From Rhodobacterales bacterium 32-67-9 (GTDB taxonomy: Bacteria > Pseudomonadota > Alphaproteobacteria > Rhodobacterales > Rhodobacteraceae): DNA of 64,000 nucleotides. Of this stretch, positions 1 through 10,757 are shown one piece after another (positions within the stretch are counted from its first letter, which is position 1; each line of letters opens with the position of its first letter). The stretch spans positions 1-64,000 of the forward strand of contig NCEA01000001.1 of assembly GCA_002280515.1 (NCBI GenBank), in the 5' to 3' direction. The translations under genes were made by a program, and so were the position numbers. The notes under the pieces are model-generated. The model was not told where the DNA came from. It worked only from the letters and a program-made list of their open reading frames with translations, and made no database searches.

Positions 1-1
1 C

Positions 2-94
2 GTCGCCACCCGCTACGACAAGACCGCCGAGAGCTTCCTTGGCTTCATCGACATCACATCTATCCGCCTATGGCTCCGCCATTTGTCAACATGA
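2..94 (+). CDS. IS5-family transposase, C-terminal fragment (cut by window edge)
   Basis: An open frame enters from the left edge and reads 30 residues ending in IRLWLRHLST before TGA. This tail, with the preceding RYDKTAESF, is characteristic of DDE transposases of the IS5 family that are abundant in Rhodobacteraceae. Only the last part of the gene is in the window, so whether the element is intact cannot be judged. The stop codon is followed directly by C and then CTAG, a tetranucleotide typical of IS5-type target duplications, so the right end of the element is probably at about position 95 and its terminal repeat would overlap the end of the gene. That boundary is inferred. Confidence 0.8.
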   Translation, partial: VATRYDKTAESFLGFIDITSIRLWLRHLST

Positions 95-95
95 C

Positions 96-509
96 CTAGT
101 CCAGTTTCACCGTCCAGCCGGCCAGATCGTTGCTGCCTGATTTGGTCATGCGCAAATAGTCACCAATCAGAAACGCCTGGCTGCAATTCTCCTCGCCCTT
201 TTCATAGCCACGGCAATAGAGGTTGCCCTTCATCTTCCAGGACGAACTCTGGCCCCCGCTCAGAGATGTGCCGTCGGCATTGATGATCCAGTCCCAGCTT
301 CCCTTGATCTCCGTCATCTTGCGGCCGATCACGCGCTTCTTGAACTGACCGGCAGTCAGAACCTTTGCGCCGAGGGCCGTCAACTCGGTCGCCGTCGTCG
401 CATTGGCAACCTCCTTAAGGGTCAACGCCAGGGCCGGTCCCGCCCCCGAACCGGCGACACCGATACCCAGCACCGCCACCAGCATCATTCTCTTGCTTAT
501 GTTGAACAT
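96..509 (-). CDS. Small secreted protein of unknown function
   Basis: A 137-residue product. The start was placed at 509 rather than at upstream in-frame codons because a GGGAG ribosome-binding site precedes this ATG and the first residues form a signal peptide: basic MFNISKRMM, then a hydrophobic stretch ending in a GPALA-like cleavage site near residue 28. The mature part has two cysteines (in LYCRGYEKG and EENCSQAF), which could form a disulfide. I do not recognise a characterised family; it resembles the small periplasmic proteins often found in Rhodobacteraceae. Its TAG stop lies one base beyond the transposase stop and inside a CTAG, so the 3' end may have been created or shortened by the insertion sequence. 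Confidence 0.65.
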   Translation of the reverse strand: MFNISKRMMLVAVLGIGVAGSGAGPALALTLKEVANATTATELTALGAKVLTAGQFKKRVIGRKMTEIKGSWDWIINADGTSLSGGQSSSWKMKGNLYCRGYEKGEENCSQAFLIGDYLRMTKSGSNDLAGWTVKLD

Positions 510-634
510 CGCAATCTCCCTCGGCACACCTCCAACAGTATATCCCGCAACGGGTCCGCTCACATGATCCATCTGGGCTATGCGTTGACCCTCCAACCCG
601 GGGCCGGCGTGGACGTGATCGCCCGGAGGTTGTC

Positions 635-648
635 GAAAACCGGTTTTC
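635..648. promoter_or_regulatory. 14-bp perfect palindrome GAAAACCGGTTTTC, possible operator
   Basis: A perfect dyad in the 181-bp divergent region between the secreted-protein gene and the LuxR-type gene, 43 bp before the regulator's ATG. It sits just upstream of an AT-rich stretch (TATTTAT) that could be a -10 element. Palindromes of this size in a divergent promoter usually bind a dimeric repressor or activator; which protein binds is not known. Confidence 0.4.
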
Positions 649-690
649 ATGCAATATTTATGACCTGTTCAGTGCAATTGCGGAGGCGTC

Positions 691-1992
691 ATGTCCGTAC
701 CGGCAATCGCGTTCGAAACCTATCAAGCGCTGGTCTCCGAAATTCACGCCGCAGGTCTCGACCCCGGGAGATGGCAGAGCGTGCTGGCGACATTGAGCCG
801 CGCGGCCGGTGGTATCTGTACGCACATGTTCGGTTACGACCGTAAGGTCAGCACCTCCAATCTGAGCTACGACCACGGCTACGCCCCGGAATTCACCGAG
901 AGCTTCTTTGCCTATTATAGAACCATGAATGCCTGGGCACCCGGATTTGCCGCTCACCCGGTCGGCGTCACCGTGGCTTCCGGAAAGATGATCTCGGACG
1001 ACGCGTTGAAGCGGACGGAGTTCTACGCCGACTGGGTGCGCCCGCAGGAGAATATCATCGGTGGTGGCGGCGCCATTCTGATGAAGGATCATGACCGCCT
1101 CTATATGATCGGAGGGAATATTCGTGCCGTCGACCGCGAACGGCTCGAACATCGCTGGCTTGATCTCGTGTCGCTTTGTGTCCCGCATATTCAGCAGGCG
1201 CTGGCCGCGAACCGCATGCTGGCCGGTCTGCGGCTGGATCGCCATCTTCTGCGCCAAGGATGCGATACGGACGGCGCAGCGGTGTTCGTGGTAACGAAAA
1301 GCCGCCGCGTCGCGCTGACGAATCCGCCGGCAGAACGACTGATCGCCTCGGGCGAGATCGCTCAGGTCGATGCGATCGGACGCTTGCAACTGACCGACAG
1401 CAGGGGAGACCTCGCGCTTGAGCGGCTCCTGTGCGACGCGCACGGAACCGCATCTCTACTTCTCGCGGATCCGGAGCCCGGGGGGGCCCACTACGTCTGC
1501 CGGGCGATGCCCATCGGCGAAGACGCCTTGCAAATGCTGCCACCACCGCACAATTGGTTTGCAGATCCCCCGATGACCGCCATCATTGTCCGGCGACGGA
1601 ACCAGGAGGCCGACCCGGCCCTGCGGATTGCCCGCAAGCTCGGGATTACCCCAAGCGAAGCGGCCGTGTCACTGTACCTCGTCGACGGGCTCGCGCTGCG
1701 GGACATCGCCGAGGCGCGCGGAGTCAGCCTTCACACGGTGCGCAACCAGATCAAATCCGCCATGATGAAATTGACGTTACGGCGGCAGAGCGACCTCATC
1801 CTGGCCGTCGATCGGGCCGGGCGCGCCCCGGAATTCGAGGGCCAATCACCGAACCGAACACCCCGGGCGGCAGATTGCGTGCCGGGCACATCTGTCACTG
1901 GTTTCGGGATTTCGGCGAAAAATCCGGCGTGGCGTCCGAAAAGGGAATGCCCCGGTGAGAATCGCGTGCAAACCCGCAACTCTATAGGCTAG
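691..1992 (+). CDS. LuxR-type helix-turn-helix transcriptional regulator
   Basis: A 433-residue protein. The C-terminal third (about residues 309-370) carries a LuxR/GerE-type helix-turn-helix: GITPSEAAVSLYLVDGLALR followed by DIAEARG and VSLHTVRNQIKSAMMKL. The N-terminal 300 residues form a sensory region without a recognisable autoinducer domain; related proteins are widespread in alphaproteobacteria and their ligands are unknown. GGAGG stands 4 bp before the ATG. The protein continues about 60 residues past the DNA-binding domain with a polar, proline-rich tail, which is unusual because LuxR domains are normally terminal; a frameshift or sequence drift near the 3' end could explain it. It is divergent from the secreted-protein gene and could regulate it. 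Confidence 0.8.
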   Translation: MSVPAIAFETYQALVSEIHAAGLDPGRWQSVLATLSRAAGGICTHMFGYDRKVSTSNLSYDHGYAPEFTESFFAYYRTMNAWAPGFAAHPVGVTVASGKMISDDALKRTEFYADWVRPQENIIGGGGAILMKDHDRLYMIGGNIRAVDRERLEHRWLDLVSLCVPHIQQALAANRMLAGLRLDRHLLRQGCDTDGAAVFVVTKSRRVALTNPPAERLIASGEIAQVDAIGRLQLTDSRGDLALERLLCDAHGTASLLLADPEPGGAHYVCRAMPIGEDALQMLPPPHNWFADPPMTAIIVRRRNQEADPALRIARKLGITPSEAAVSLYLVDGLALRDIAEARGVSLHTVRNQIKSAMMKLTLRRQSDLILAVDRAGRAPEFEGQSPNRTPRAADCVPGTSVTGFGISAKNPAWRPKRECPGENRVQTRNSIG

Positions 1993-2026
1993 TGTCGGAC
2001 CCTCACCACGGAACAAGGAACACGTC

Positions 2027-2272
2027 ATGGGGATCATCGTCATGCTGCTGGTGGGCGCCATCGCCGGATGGCTCGCCGGGCAGATCATCAAGGGCTACGG
2101 TTTCGGCCTTGTCGGCAATATCGTCGTCGGTATCGTCGGCGCCTTCATCGCCGGGCTGATCCTGCCGCGCATCGGATTTGGCATGGGCGGCGGGTTTCTC
2201 GCCGCGATCATCCATGCCACGATCGGCGCGGTGATCCTGCTGTTCCTTCTCAGGCTGGTGAAATCGGCCTGA
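2027..2272 (+). CDS. GlsB/YeaQ/YmgE-family small membrane protein
   Basis: An 81-residue protein of three hydrophobic segments separated by glycine-rich turns (GWLAGQIIKGYGFGLVGNIV, and GFGMGGGFLAA). This is the pattern of the transglycosylase-associated/GlsB family, inner-membrane proteins linked to stress responses in other bacteria but without a defined biochemical role. The length matches the family (about 80-90 residues). AAGGA precedes the ATG by 7 bp. It follows the LuxR-type gene by 34 bp on the same strand and might be co-transcribed with it. Confidence 0.88.
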   Translation: MGIIVMLLVGAIAGWLAGQIIKGYGFGLVGNIVVGIVGAFIAGLILPRIGFGMGGGFLAAIIHATIGAVILLFLLRLVKSA

Positions 2273-2346
2273 CCTCTCTTCGCCGTGGGGGGACTTTAAC
2301 ACCGAGGCGCCACTGGCCCGGAACCAAGGACGAAACCCGCCGGGCC

Positions 2347-2374
2347 GCGCCCTCCCTCCCCCTTGGGAGGGCGC
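2347..2374. terminator. Perfect 10-bp stem hairpin between convergent genes
   Basis: GCGCCCTCCC and GGGAGGGCGC pair perfectly around an 8-base loop. The hairpin lies in the 253-bp stretch between the plus-strand GlsB-type gene and the minus-strand osmC-like gene, a place for a bidirectional terminator. There is no T-run, so factor-independent termination is uncertain. I see no gene in the rest of this stretch. Confidence 0.4.
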
Positions 2375-2525
2375 ACTGCGACGTTGCGCATTGCACAGGC
2401 ACCGGAGGTATGCGGCACCATAAAACGCCTATTACAACCGTCGGGGCGCCCACCCGAGGAAGGGTGCGGCCCTCTGGTGCATATTGGGGAGCGGGCGTAG
2501 GCAAAGGGCTCACATCGAACCTCGG

Positions 2526-2945
2526 CTACACACCCGTATCCACCACCTCGAACCCGTGCGTCACCTCGGCCGTGGCCGCCATCATCGCCGAGGCCGAGCA
2601 GTATTTCTCTGCCGAAAGCTGGACCGCCCGCTGGACCTTGGCCGGGTTCAGCCCGCGGCCCTTGACGATGAACTGCATGTGGATCTTCGTGAAGACCTTC
2701 GGCTCGGTCTCCGCCCGCTCGGCCGTCACCTCGCAGATGCAGTCCTCGACCGGGTCGCGGCCCTTTTCGAGGATGTGGACCACGTCGTAGGAGGCGCAGC
2801 CGCCGGTGCCGATCAGCAGCAGCTCCATCGGGCTCGGCCCCGGCTTCGGGCTGTCGCCATAGGCATTGCCGAGAACGATCCGGTGCCCCGCCTCGACCTC
2901 GCCGGTGAAGGTCCGGTCCTCGACCCACTTGATACGCGCTTTCAT
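2526..2945 (-). CDS. OsmC-family peroxiredoxin-like protein
   Basis: A 139-residue protein beginning MKARIKWVED. The family signature is clear: the N-terminal GEVEAGHRIVLGNAYGDSPK, the PSPMELLLIGTGGCASYDVV helix that holds the first conserved cysteine, and a second cysteine in AEKYCSASAM near the C terminus. OsmC/Ohr proteins reduce organic hydroperoxides with these two thiols; the exact substrate cannot be assigned from sequence. The start at 2945 is supported by GGGAGAACAGG just before the ATG; the longer upstream frame runs through the neighbouring usg gene. It follows usg by 59 bp on the same strand, suggesting a two-gene unit. Confidence 0.9.
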   Translation of the reverse strand: MKARIKWVEDRTFTGEVEAGHRIVLGNAYGDSPKPGPSPMELLLIGTGGCASYDVVHILEKGRDPVEDCICEVTAERAETEPKVFTKIHMQFIVKGRGLNPAKVQRAVQLSAEKYCSASAMMAATAEVTHGFEVVDTGV

Positions 2946-3004
2946 CCTGTTCTCCCGCTCGGAATCGCCGCGCATCATGGGGGGCCGGACGGGGCGCCGC
3001 AAGA

Positions 3005-3286
3005 TCAGTGCAGCCGGAACTCGCCCACGACATTGCGCCATTCGCCCGGCGCGATCAGCTTGCGGTGCGTGAAGCGGACCGAATGCAGCGGGCCTTCGAT
3101 CTTTTCCTGCCAGAACTCGATGAAGCGAAACAGCTCCGGATAGTCCGGGGCAAGGTCGTATTCCTGCCAGATGTAGGAGTTGAGGACGTGCCGGTAATCC
3201 GGCATCCGATAGTAGAATTCGGCCGTCGTGAGCCCGTAGCCCTTCAGCATCAGCTCCGTCTCGGCCCCCGGTCCGCTCGCGCGCAT
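3005..3286 (-). CDS. usg: Usg protein, conserved alphaproteobacterial protein of unknown function
   Basis: A 93-residue protein containing LTTAEFYYRMPDYRHVLNSY and the tail ELFRFIEFWQEKIEGPLHSV, typical of Usg, named for its position upstream of trp genes in Caulobacter. Its function has not been established. It starts after a strong GGAGG (ACGGAGGCACTC). It is the first gene of a short minus-strand unit with the OsmC-like gene and is divergent from gyrA. Confidence 0.85.
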   Translation of the reverse strand: MRASGPGAETELMLKGYGLTTAEFYYRMPDYRHVLNSYIWQEYDLAPDYPELFRFIEFWQEKIEGPLHSVRFTHRKLIAPGEWRNVVGEFRLH

Positions 3287-3402
3287 GAGTGCCTCCGTCA
3301 GTGCCTTCCCGACACCATGCTACCCGAGTCGCGGTTAACGGCAATGAAAACAATGTGTTATCATTGTGTTACCAGAGCGGCGCAAAAGCCGTTCCGGCGC
3401 CA

Positions 3403-3432
3403 TTGCACCCAACGGATGGCATGGGGTATAGT
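3403..3432 (+). promoter_or_regulatory. Candidate sigma-70 promoter for gyrA
   Basis: TTGCAC (3403-3408) and TATAGT (3427-3432) are separated by 18 bp, a good vegetative promoter. It would give an untranslated leader of about 50 bases before the GTG start of gyrA. Assigned by eye. Confidence 0.5.
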
Positions 3433-3488
3433 CGCGCGCAACAACATCTAGCGCCCTTGCAGGGCCAAATAACAAAGGGCGAGCATCC

Positions 3489-6218
<2,730 letters not shown>

Positions 6219-6227
6219 GGCGCCCCT

Positions 6228-6252
6228 GCCCGGTCGGCGTCGCTGACCGGGC
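6228..6252 (+). terminator. Hairpin 9 bp after gyrA, possible terminator
   Basis: GCCCGGTC and GACCGGGC form a perfect 8-bp stem around a 9-base loop directly after the gyrA stop. No U-run follows, so it may act as a 3' stabilising structure instead. Confidence 0.4.
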
Positions 6253-6554
6253 CCCGCCTCGCCCGGCGGGAAACAATGCCACGCCGACGCCCGTCGAATC
6301 GCGCCGGGATACGCGTCAAGGAAACAACCCAGAATTGAACTCCCACAATGAAACAATCCGGGATATCCCTCTTGGATTGTCGCCGCACCCTCGCCTCTAC
6401 TGCCACATTTAAAGAAAGCGTTAAGGATTATTAACGCAATTCAACCGAAGTCTCGCCCAATTCGGCTGACAATCTTTCAATCAGGGGGCGACTGTTTCGG
6501 ATTAACCAGTGGTTTGAGTCTCGGTCCTACAGCTGACAGAGAAGGGACTGCGTC
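6253..6554. other. Intergenic region upstream of the DoxX-like gene, AT-rich with several TTAA motifs
   Basis: No gene is seen in this 302-bp stretch. It becomes AT-rich after 6390 and holds TTAA at 6409, 6421, 6431 and 6502. The first three are spaced 8 and 6 bp apart, not the 7 bp of a standard CtrA site; the last (TTAA-N7-TTTG, 6502-6516) has correct spacing but one weak half. The promoter of the 6555 gene should lie here. Confidence 0.4.
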
Positions 6555-7196
6555 ATGGCGGAACGTGCAACACGAAGCGCCGAGTTGAACCAGAGCGGGC
6601 AGAACCTCGTCCGCATTGTCATCGCCTCGTATTTCCTGGCGGTCTCATTGGGGCTCATCCCCGGCACCGCGGCCTGGCCGCTGACCGCGCCGTTCCTGCC
6701 CGAACCCTATGCCGATCTCGCCGGCAAGGCGGTGATCTTCACCACCGCCTATCTCGTGCTGGTCGGGGCCTGGCTGCGGGTATCGGCGCTCATCCTGGCG
6801 ACCGTCCTCTTCTGGTCGAGCTACATCCAGAACATCGGGTCGAACAATCTCGAAGGCTTCTGGCGCGATCTCGCCCTGATCGGCGCGCTGATCCTGACCT
6901 ACACCCAGACCCTGCCCCGCGCCACAACCCGCCGGTCGGCGCTGCACTGGACCCCGCGCGCGCGCCGGATCGCCCCGTCCCCGGTGGTCGCGCCGCGCCG
7001 GGTGGTGATCGTGCCGCAGCGGCATAGACCCGAGTCGGAACGGCCGCGGCCGGCGGCGGCCACGTCAGACCGTCGCGCCTCGCAACCGGAGCCTTCGCGC
7101 ACCGCCCCCGGCAAGCCGCAGCTCGAACTCGTGCACAACGATACCATGGTCGAGAACATCTTCCGCGACGATCCGGAGCGCGCACTTGCGTCCTGA
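6555..7196 (+). CDS. DoxX-like small integral membrane protein with a basic cytoplasmic tail
   Basis: A 213-residue protein. Residues 15-125 contain four hydrophobic segments with the DoxX-type layout (LVRIVIASYFLAVSLGLIPG, then KAVIFTTAYLVLVGAWLRVS, ALILATVLFWSSYIQNIG and LALIGALILTYTQ). From about residue 128 a proline- and arginine-rich tail (TTRRSALHWTPRARR onward) is probably cytoplasmic. DoxX-like proteins are a loose family and no role can be given. The ATG is preceded by AAGGGACTGCGTC. The long AT-rich leader suggests regulation. Confidence 0.65.
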   Translation: MAERATRSAELNQSGQNLVRIVIASYFLAVSLGLIPGTAAWPLTAPFLPEPYADLAGKAVIFTTAYLVLVGAWLRVSALILATVLFWSSYIQNIGSNNLEGFWRDLALIGALILTYTQTLPRATTRRSALHWTPRARRIAPSPVVAPRRVVIVPQRHRPESERPRPAAATSDRRASQPEPSRTAPGKPQLELVHNDTMVENIFRDDPERALAS

Positions 7197-7383
7197 GCCA
7201 CGGGCAAAGCCCGAAAAGACCCAAAGCCGGCCATAATCTTGCCGCAACCCCTAGCGTATCCTGTGCGTATTAACACAATCTAAAGACTTTTCTTCGCAGC
7301 ATCTGTCACCGCAACTTGCACGCTTGCGTGCGGCTGCCACTGAACCAGACCGGCCTCGCGCCGAACGCTTACGGAGGACGACG

Positions 7384-7590
7384 ATGAGCCTGTTCGACAC
7401 AACCGCCCACTATCCGGCCGGACCTGCCCGGCGCCCGTTTGGCGGTGCCCTGATGGCCTCCCTTTTCGCCGGCCTCGCCCATTTCCGCCGCGAACTTGAG
7501 ACGGAAGCCGCCGCGCCTGTGGCGCGTGACGGCCGCGACAGGGCGGACGCCACTTACCTGAAGGATATCGGGGTCGAGATCGGCTTCTGA
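7384..7590 (+). CDS. Hypothetical 68-residue protein, possibly DUF1127-like
   Basis: The start at 7384 was chosen for its strong GGAGG (CGGAGGACGACG) over an upstream TTG. The product has an aromatic/hydrophobic middle (GGALMASLFAGLAHFRRELE) and ends DATYLKDIGVEIGF. The ending resembles small arginine-rich YjiS/DUF1127 proteins, where a short leader is followed by a helix and a DIG motif, but the match is weak. Nothing is known of its function. It precedes trmFO by 58 bp; a 14-bp palindrome GCACGCTTGCGTGC (7318-7331) lies upstream. Confidence 0.6.
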   Translation: MSLFDTTAHYPAGPARRPFGGALMASLFAGLAHFRRELETEAAAPVARDGRDRADATYLKDIGVEIGF

Positions 7591-7648
7591 CGCCGACACC
7601 CTGCCTCCGGGCCTTTTCAATCCGCCTGACATGGCCTAAGTCGCGGCC

Positions 7649-8989
7649 ATGGGTCACAGACTTCACATCGTCGGCGGCGGCATGGCCGGTTCCGAGGCCG
7701 CGTGGCAGGCCGCGCGCATGGGCGTTCCGGTCACCATCCATGAGATGCGGCCGAAGGTCGGAACCTTCGCGCACCGCACCGGCCACCTGGCCGAGATGGT
7801 CTGCTCGAACTCCTTCCGGTCCGACGACGACGAGCGCAACGCCGTCGGCCTTCTCCACTGGGAGATGCGCGCGGCGGACGGGCTGATCATGACGACGGCC
7901 GACCGCCACCGCCTGCCGGCCGGCGGCGCGCTGGCGGTGGACCGCGATCCCTTTGCCGCAAGCGTCACCGACCGGCTCCGCTCGCATCCGCTGATCACCG
8001 TCAGCGAGGACGAGGTGACCGCGCTGCCGGAGGGTGGCCACTGGATCATTGCCACCGGCCCCCTCACCTCCGGTACCCTCGCCGAAGCGATCCGGGCCGA
8101 GACCGGCGCCGAGGCGCTCGCCTTCTTCGACGCGATCGCCCCCATCGTCTATGCCGAAAGCGTCGACATGTCGGTCGCGTGGATGCAGTCGCGCTACGAC
8201 AAGGGCGAGACCGAGGACGAGCGCACCGCCTACATGAACTGCCCGATGACCCGCGACGAATACGAGGGCTTCGTCGACGCGCTCCTTTCCGCCGACAAGA
8301 CCGAGTTTCATGAGGGCGAGATGGCGGGTTACTTCGACGGCTGTCTGCCGATCGAGGTGATGGCCGAACGCGGGCGCGAGACGCTGCGCTTCGGGCCGAT
8401 GAAACCCGTCGGCCTGACAAACGCCCACCGGCCCGAGGTCAAGCCCTACGCCGTCGTGCAGCTTCGCCGCGACAACGCGCTCGGCACGCTCTACAACATC
8501 GTCGGCTTCCAGACGAAGATGAAGTACGGCGCACAAACAGATGTTTTCAAACGTATTCCCGGCCTTGGGAATGCCAGTTTTGCGCGCCTCGGCGGCATCC
8601 ACCGCAACACGTTCATCAACTCGCCGACTCTGCTCGACGACCGGATGCGGCTGAAATCGCGCCCCCATATCCGCTTCGCCGGCCAGATCACCGGGGTCGA
8701 GGGCTATGTCGAGAGCGCCGCGATGGGGCTGCTCGCCGGCCGCATGGCCGCCGCACAGATCCTTGGCCGCGACCTGCCGCCACCGCCGCCCGAGACCGCG
8801 ATGGGTGCCCTTGTCACCCATATCACCGGCGGGGCCGAGGCGAAGACCTTCCAGCCGATGAACGTCAACTTCGGGCTCTTCCCGCCAATCGACGCGAAAG
8901 GCGGCCGCCGGGGTCGGAAGGACCGCTACAAGGCCTATACCGACCGGGCGAAAACGCTCTATTCCGAATGGCTTGCGGCGCAAGGCTGA
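7649..8989 (+). CDS. trmFO: Folate- and FAD-dependent tRNA (uracil-54-C5)-methyltransferase
   Basis: A 446-residue protein that makes 5-methyluridine at position 54 of tRNA using methylenetetrahydrofolate and FADH2. The N-terminal dinucleotide fold is [21 protein letters not shown], followed by the family-specific [12 protein letters not shown] with its conserved cysteine and, later, [20 protein letters not shown] and [12 protein letters not shown]. TrmFO replaces the SAM-dependent TrmA in many alphaproteobacteria and Gram-positive bacteria. Its TGA overlaps the ATG of gluQ by one base (TGATG), so the two tRNA-modification genes are translationally coupled. Confidence 0.96.
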   Translation: MGHRLHIVGGGMAGSEAAWQAARMGVPVTIHEMRPKVGTFAHRTGHLAEMVCSNSFRSDDDERNAVGLLHWEMRAADGLIMTTADRHRLPAGGALAVDRDPFAASVTDRLRSHPLITVSEDEVTALPEGGHWIIATGPLTSGTLAEAIRAETGAEALAFFDAIAPIVYAESVDMSVAWMQSRYDKGETEDERTAYMNCPMTRDEYEGFVDALLSADKTEFHEGEMAGYFDGCLPIEVMAERGRETLRFGPMKPVGLTNAHRPEVKPYAVVQLRRDNALGTLYNIVGFQTKMKYGAQTDVFKRIPGLGNASFARLGGIHRNTFINSPTLLDDRMRLKSRPHIRFAGQITGVEGYVESAAMGLLAGRMAAAQILGRDLPPPPPETAMGALVTHITGGAEAKTFQPMNVNFGLFPPIDAKGGRRGRKDRYKAYTDRAKTLYSEWLAAQG

Positions 8990-9885
8990 TGCGCACCCGG
9001 TTCGCGCCCTCGCCCACCGGACCGCTGCATCTTGGCCATGCCTATTCGGCGATCCTCGCCCATGACATGGCGCGCCGGGCCGGCGGAGAGTTCGTCCTGA
9101 GGATCGAGGACATCGACCAAAGTCGCGCACGCTCCGAATGGGAGGAGATGATCTACGACGATCTCGAATGGCTTGGACTCGGTTGGTCAAAGCCGGTGAT
9201 GCGCCAATCCGAACGGACGCCGGCCTATGCCGCCGCGCTCGACACGCTATGGGAAAGCGACTTGCTCTATCCGTGCAGTTGCACCCGCCGCGATATCGAA
9301 GCCGCGCTAAGCGCTCCGCAGGAAGGCGTGCCGGTTGAGGGGCCGGACGGCCCGGTCTATCCCGGGACCTGCCGCGGCCGACATTGCGGCGACCTGCCCT
9401 GTTCGATGTGCGAACGCCCGACAGACATCCACCTGCGACTGGATATGGGGACAACCCGAGGTTATCTTGACAAGCGCATCGACAAACCGGACGGCGGCAC
9501 CTTTGGTCTAGCCTTCCTTGAAACCGGCCCCGCGCACCGTGGCGACGTGTTCACATCGGCCGACGAGTATCTAACCCGAGTCGGCGATGTCGTCCTCGCC
9601 CGTCGCGACATGAGCACCTCCTACCACCTCTCCGTCGTGGTCGACGACGCGGCGCAAGGCATCACCCATGTCGTACGCGGCGAGGACCTGTTCGAGGCGA
9701 CCAGGATCCACGTCTTATTGCAGCGCCTCCTCGGCCTGCCGACGCCGGTCTACCATCACCACCGGCTGATCCGGGACGAGACCGGCAAGCGCCTCGCCAA
9801 ACGCGACGACGCGCGCGCGATCGCCAAATTCCGCGCCGACGGAGTAACACCGGCCGACATCCGGCGCATGGTGGGGCTGGCCTGA
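8989..9885 (+). CDS. gluQ: Glutamyl-Q tRNA(Asp) synthetase
   Basis: A 298-residue truncated class-I glutamyl-tRNA synthetase homologue that lacks the anticodon-binding domain. It attaches glutamate to queuosine-34 of tRNA(Asp). The nucleotide-binding motif is FAPSPTGPLHLGH at the N terminus (HLGH as the HIGH motif), and KRLAKRD serves as KMSKS. The zinc site of this subfamily is visible as CSC near residue 100 and a downstream C in YPGTCRG. The start was set at the ATG overlapping the trmFO stop, since [11 protein letters not shown] fits the family N terminus; a few codons upstream are also open. Confidence 0.94.
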   Translation: MRTRFAPSPTGPLHLGHAYSAILAHDMARRAGGEFVLRIEDIDQSRARSEWEEMIYDDLEWLGLGWSKPVMRQSERTPAYAAALDTLWESDLLYPCSCTRRDIEAALSAPQEGVPVEGPDGPVYPGTCRGRHCGDLPCSMCERPTDIHLRLDMGTTRGYLDKRIDKPDGGTFGLAFLETGPAHRGDVFTSADEYLTRVGDVVLARRDMSTSYHLSVVVDDAAQGITHVVRGEDLFEATRIHVLLQRLLGLPTPVYHHHRLIRDETGKRLAKRDDARAIAKFRADGVTPADIRRMVGLA

Positions 9886-9889
9886 AGGC

Positions 9890-10249
9890 TCACACCTCGG
9901 GCGCCATTATCTCAACCTCGCGCCCCTCCCGCACCGCCGTGTAGAAGCACGACCGCCGGTTGGTATGGCAAGCTGGCCCACTCTGTTCGACCCGGACCAG
10001 CAGGCAATCGCGGTCGCAATCCACCCGCATCTCGACCAGTTTCTGCACGTGGCCCGAGGTTTCGCCCTTGACCCAGAAGGCGGCCCGCGACCGCGACCAG
10101 TAGGTCACCCGCCCCGTCGCGAGCGTCCGCGCCACCGCCTCCCGGTTCATCCAGGCCAGCATCAGCACCTCGCCAGAGCCGTGATCCTGCGCGACCACCG
10201 GGATCAGGCCGCGGTCGTCATAGACCAATGTCGATGGGTCGAAGGGCAT
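9890..10249 (-). CDS. hisI: Phosphoribosyl-AMP cyclohydrolase
   Basis: A 119-residue enzyme for the third step of histidine synthesis, opening the adenine ring of PR-AMP. The metal-binding cysteines are in VDCDRDC and in [25 protein letters not shown] and [11 protein letters not shown] are family hallmarks. The start at 10249 (MPFDPSTL) follows AAGGTGGCGCC; the extra 29 codons upstream are not expected in the family. It is a stand-alone HisI without fused HisE, as usual in alphaproteobacteria, and converges with gluQ, four bases apart. Confidence 0.95.
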   Translation of the reverse strand: MPFDPSTLVYDDRGLIPVVAQDHGSGEVLMLAWMNREAVARTLATGRVTYWSRSRAAFWVKGETSGHVQKLVEMRVDCDRDCLLVRVEQSGPACHTNRRSCFYTAVREGREVEIMAPEV

Positions 10250-10313
10250 GGCGCCACCTTTCCAAGTCTCTTGTCGCGTCCTATCTAGGGGGGAACCTCC
10301 GACAGGAAAAGCC

Positions 10314-10757
10314 ATGAGCGACACCGATCTCATCAAGCTCTACTCACAGCGCATCCTCGCGCTGGCCGCCGATATCCCGCACATGCGACGGCTGGAGCAT
10401 CCGACCGCCACGGTGCGCAAACGCTCGCCGCTCTGCGGCTCGACGGTGACGGTGGATGTCAAGGTCGAGGGCGGCCGCATCACCGATTTCGGACAGGACG
10501 TGAAGGCCTGCGCGCTCGGACAGGCCTCGGCGGCGCTCTCCGGGGCGCAGATGATCGGCCGCACCCGGGCCGAGGTCGAACGCGCCCGCGACGAACTCCG
10601 CGCCATGCTGAAGGAGGGCGGGCCGGTCCCCTCGGCGCCCTTCACCGGCTACGAGGTGCTGGAACCGGCGCGCGACTACAAGAACCGCCACGCCTCGATC
10701 CTGCTCGCGCTCGAAGCGACGGCAGAGGCGCTGGCGGAGGCCGAAGCCGCCGCCTGA
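10314..10757 (+). CDS. Iron-sulfur cluster assembly scaffold protein, IscU/SufU/NifU-N family
   Basis: A 147-residue protein with the U-type scaffold fold: the first cysteine in [13 protein letters not shown], the second in [13 protein letters not shown], and the conserved aspartate in TDFGQDVKA. Only two of the usual three cysteines are obvious, and no cysteine is visible near the C terminus, where IscU has the third; this fits the divergent NifU-like subgroup found in alphaproteobacteria. The start at 10314 begins [12 protein letters not shown]; upstream codons would extend into the hisI promoter. No iscS or suf genes are adjacent. Confidence 0.85.
   Translation: MSDTDLIKLYSQRILALAADIPHMRRLEHPTATVRKRSPLCGSTVTVDVKVEGGRITDFGQDVKACALGQASAALSGAQMIGRTRAEVERARDELRAMLKEGGPVPSAPFTGYEVLEPARDYKNRHASILLALEATAEALAEAEAAA

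Noticed and set aside
6409-6434. TTAA pairs as standard CtrA sites
   Set aside because: Spacings are 8 and 6 bp; the standard site needs 7 bp. Kept only as a weak observation.
7280-9454. 724-codon minus-strand frame over trmFO and gluQ
   Set aside because: Antisense shadow of two certain tRNA-modification genes.
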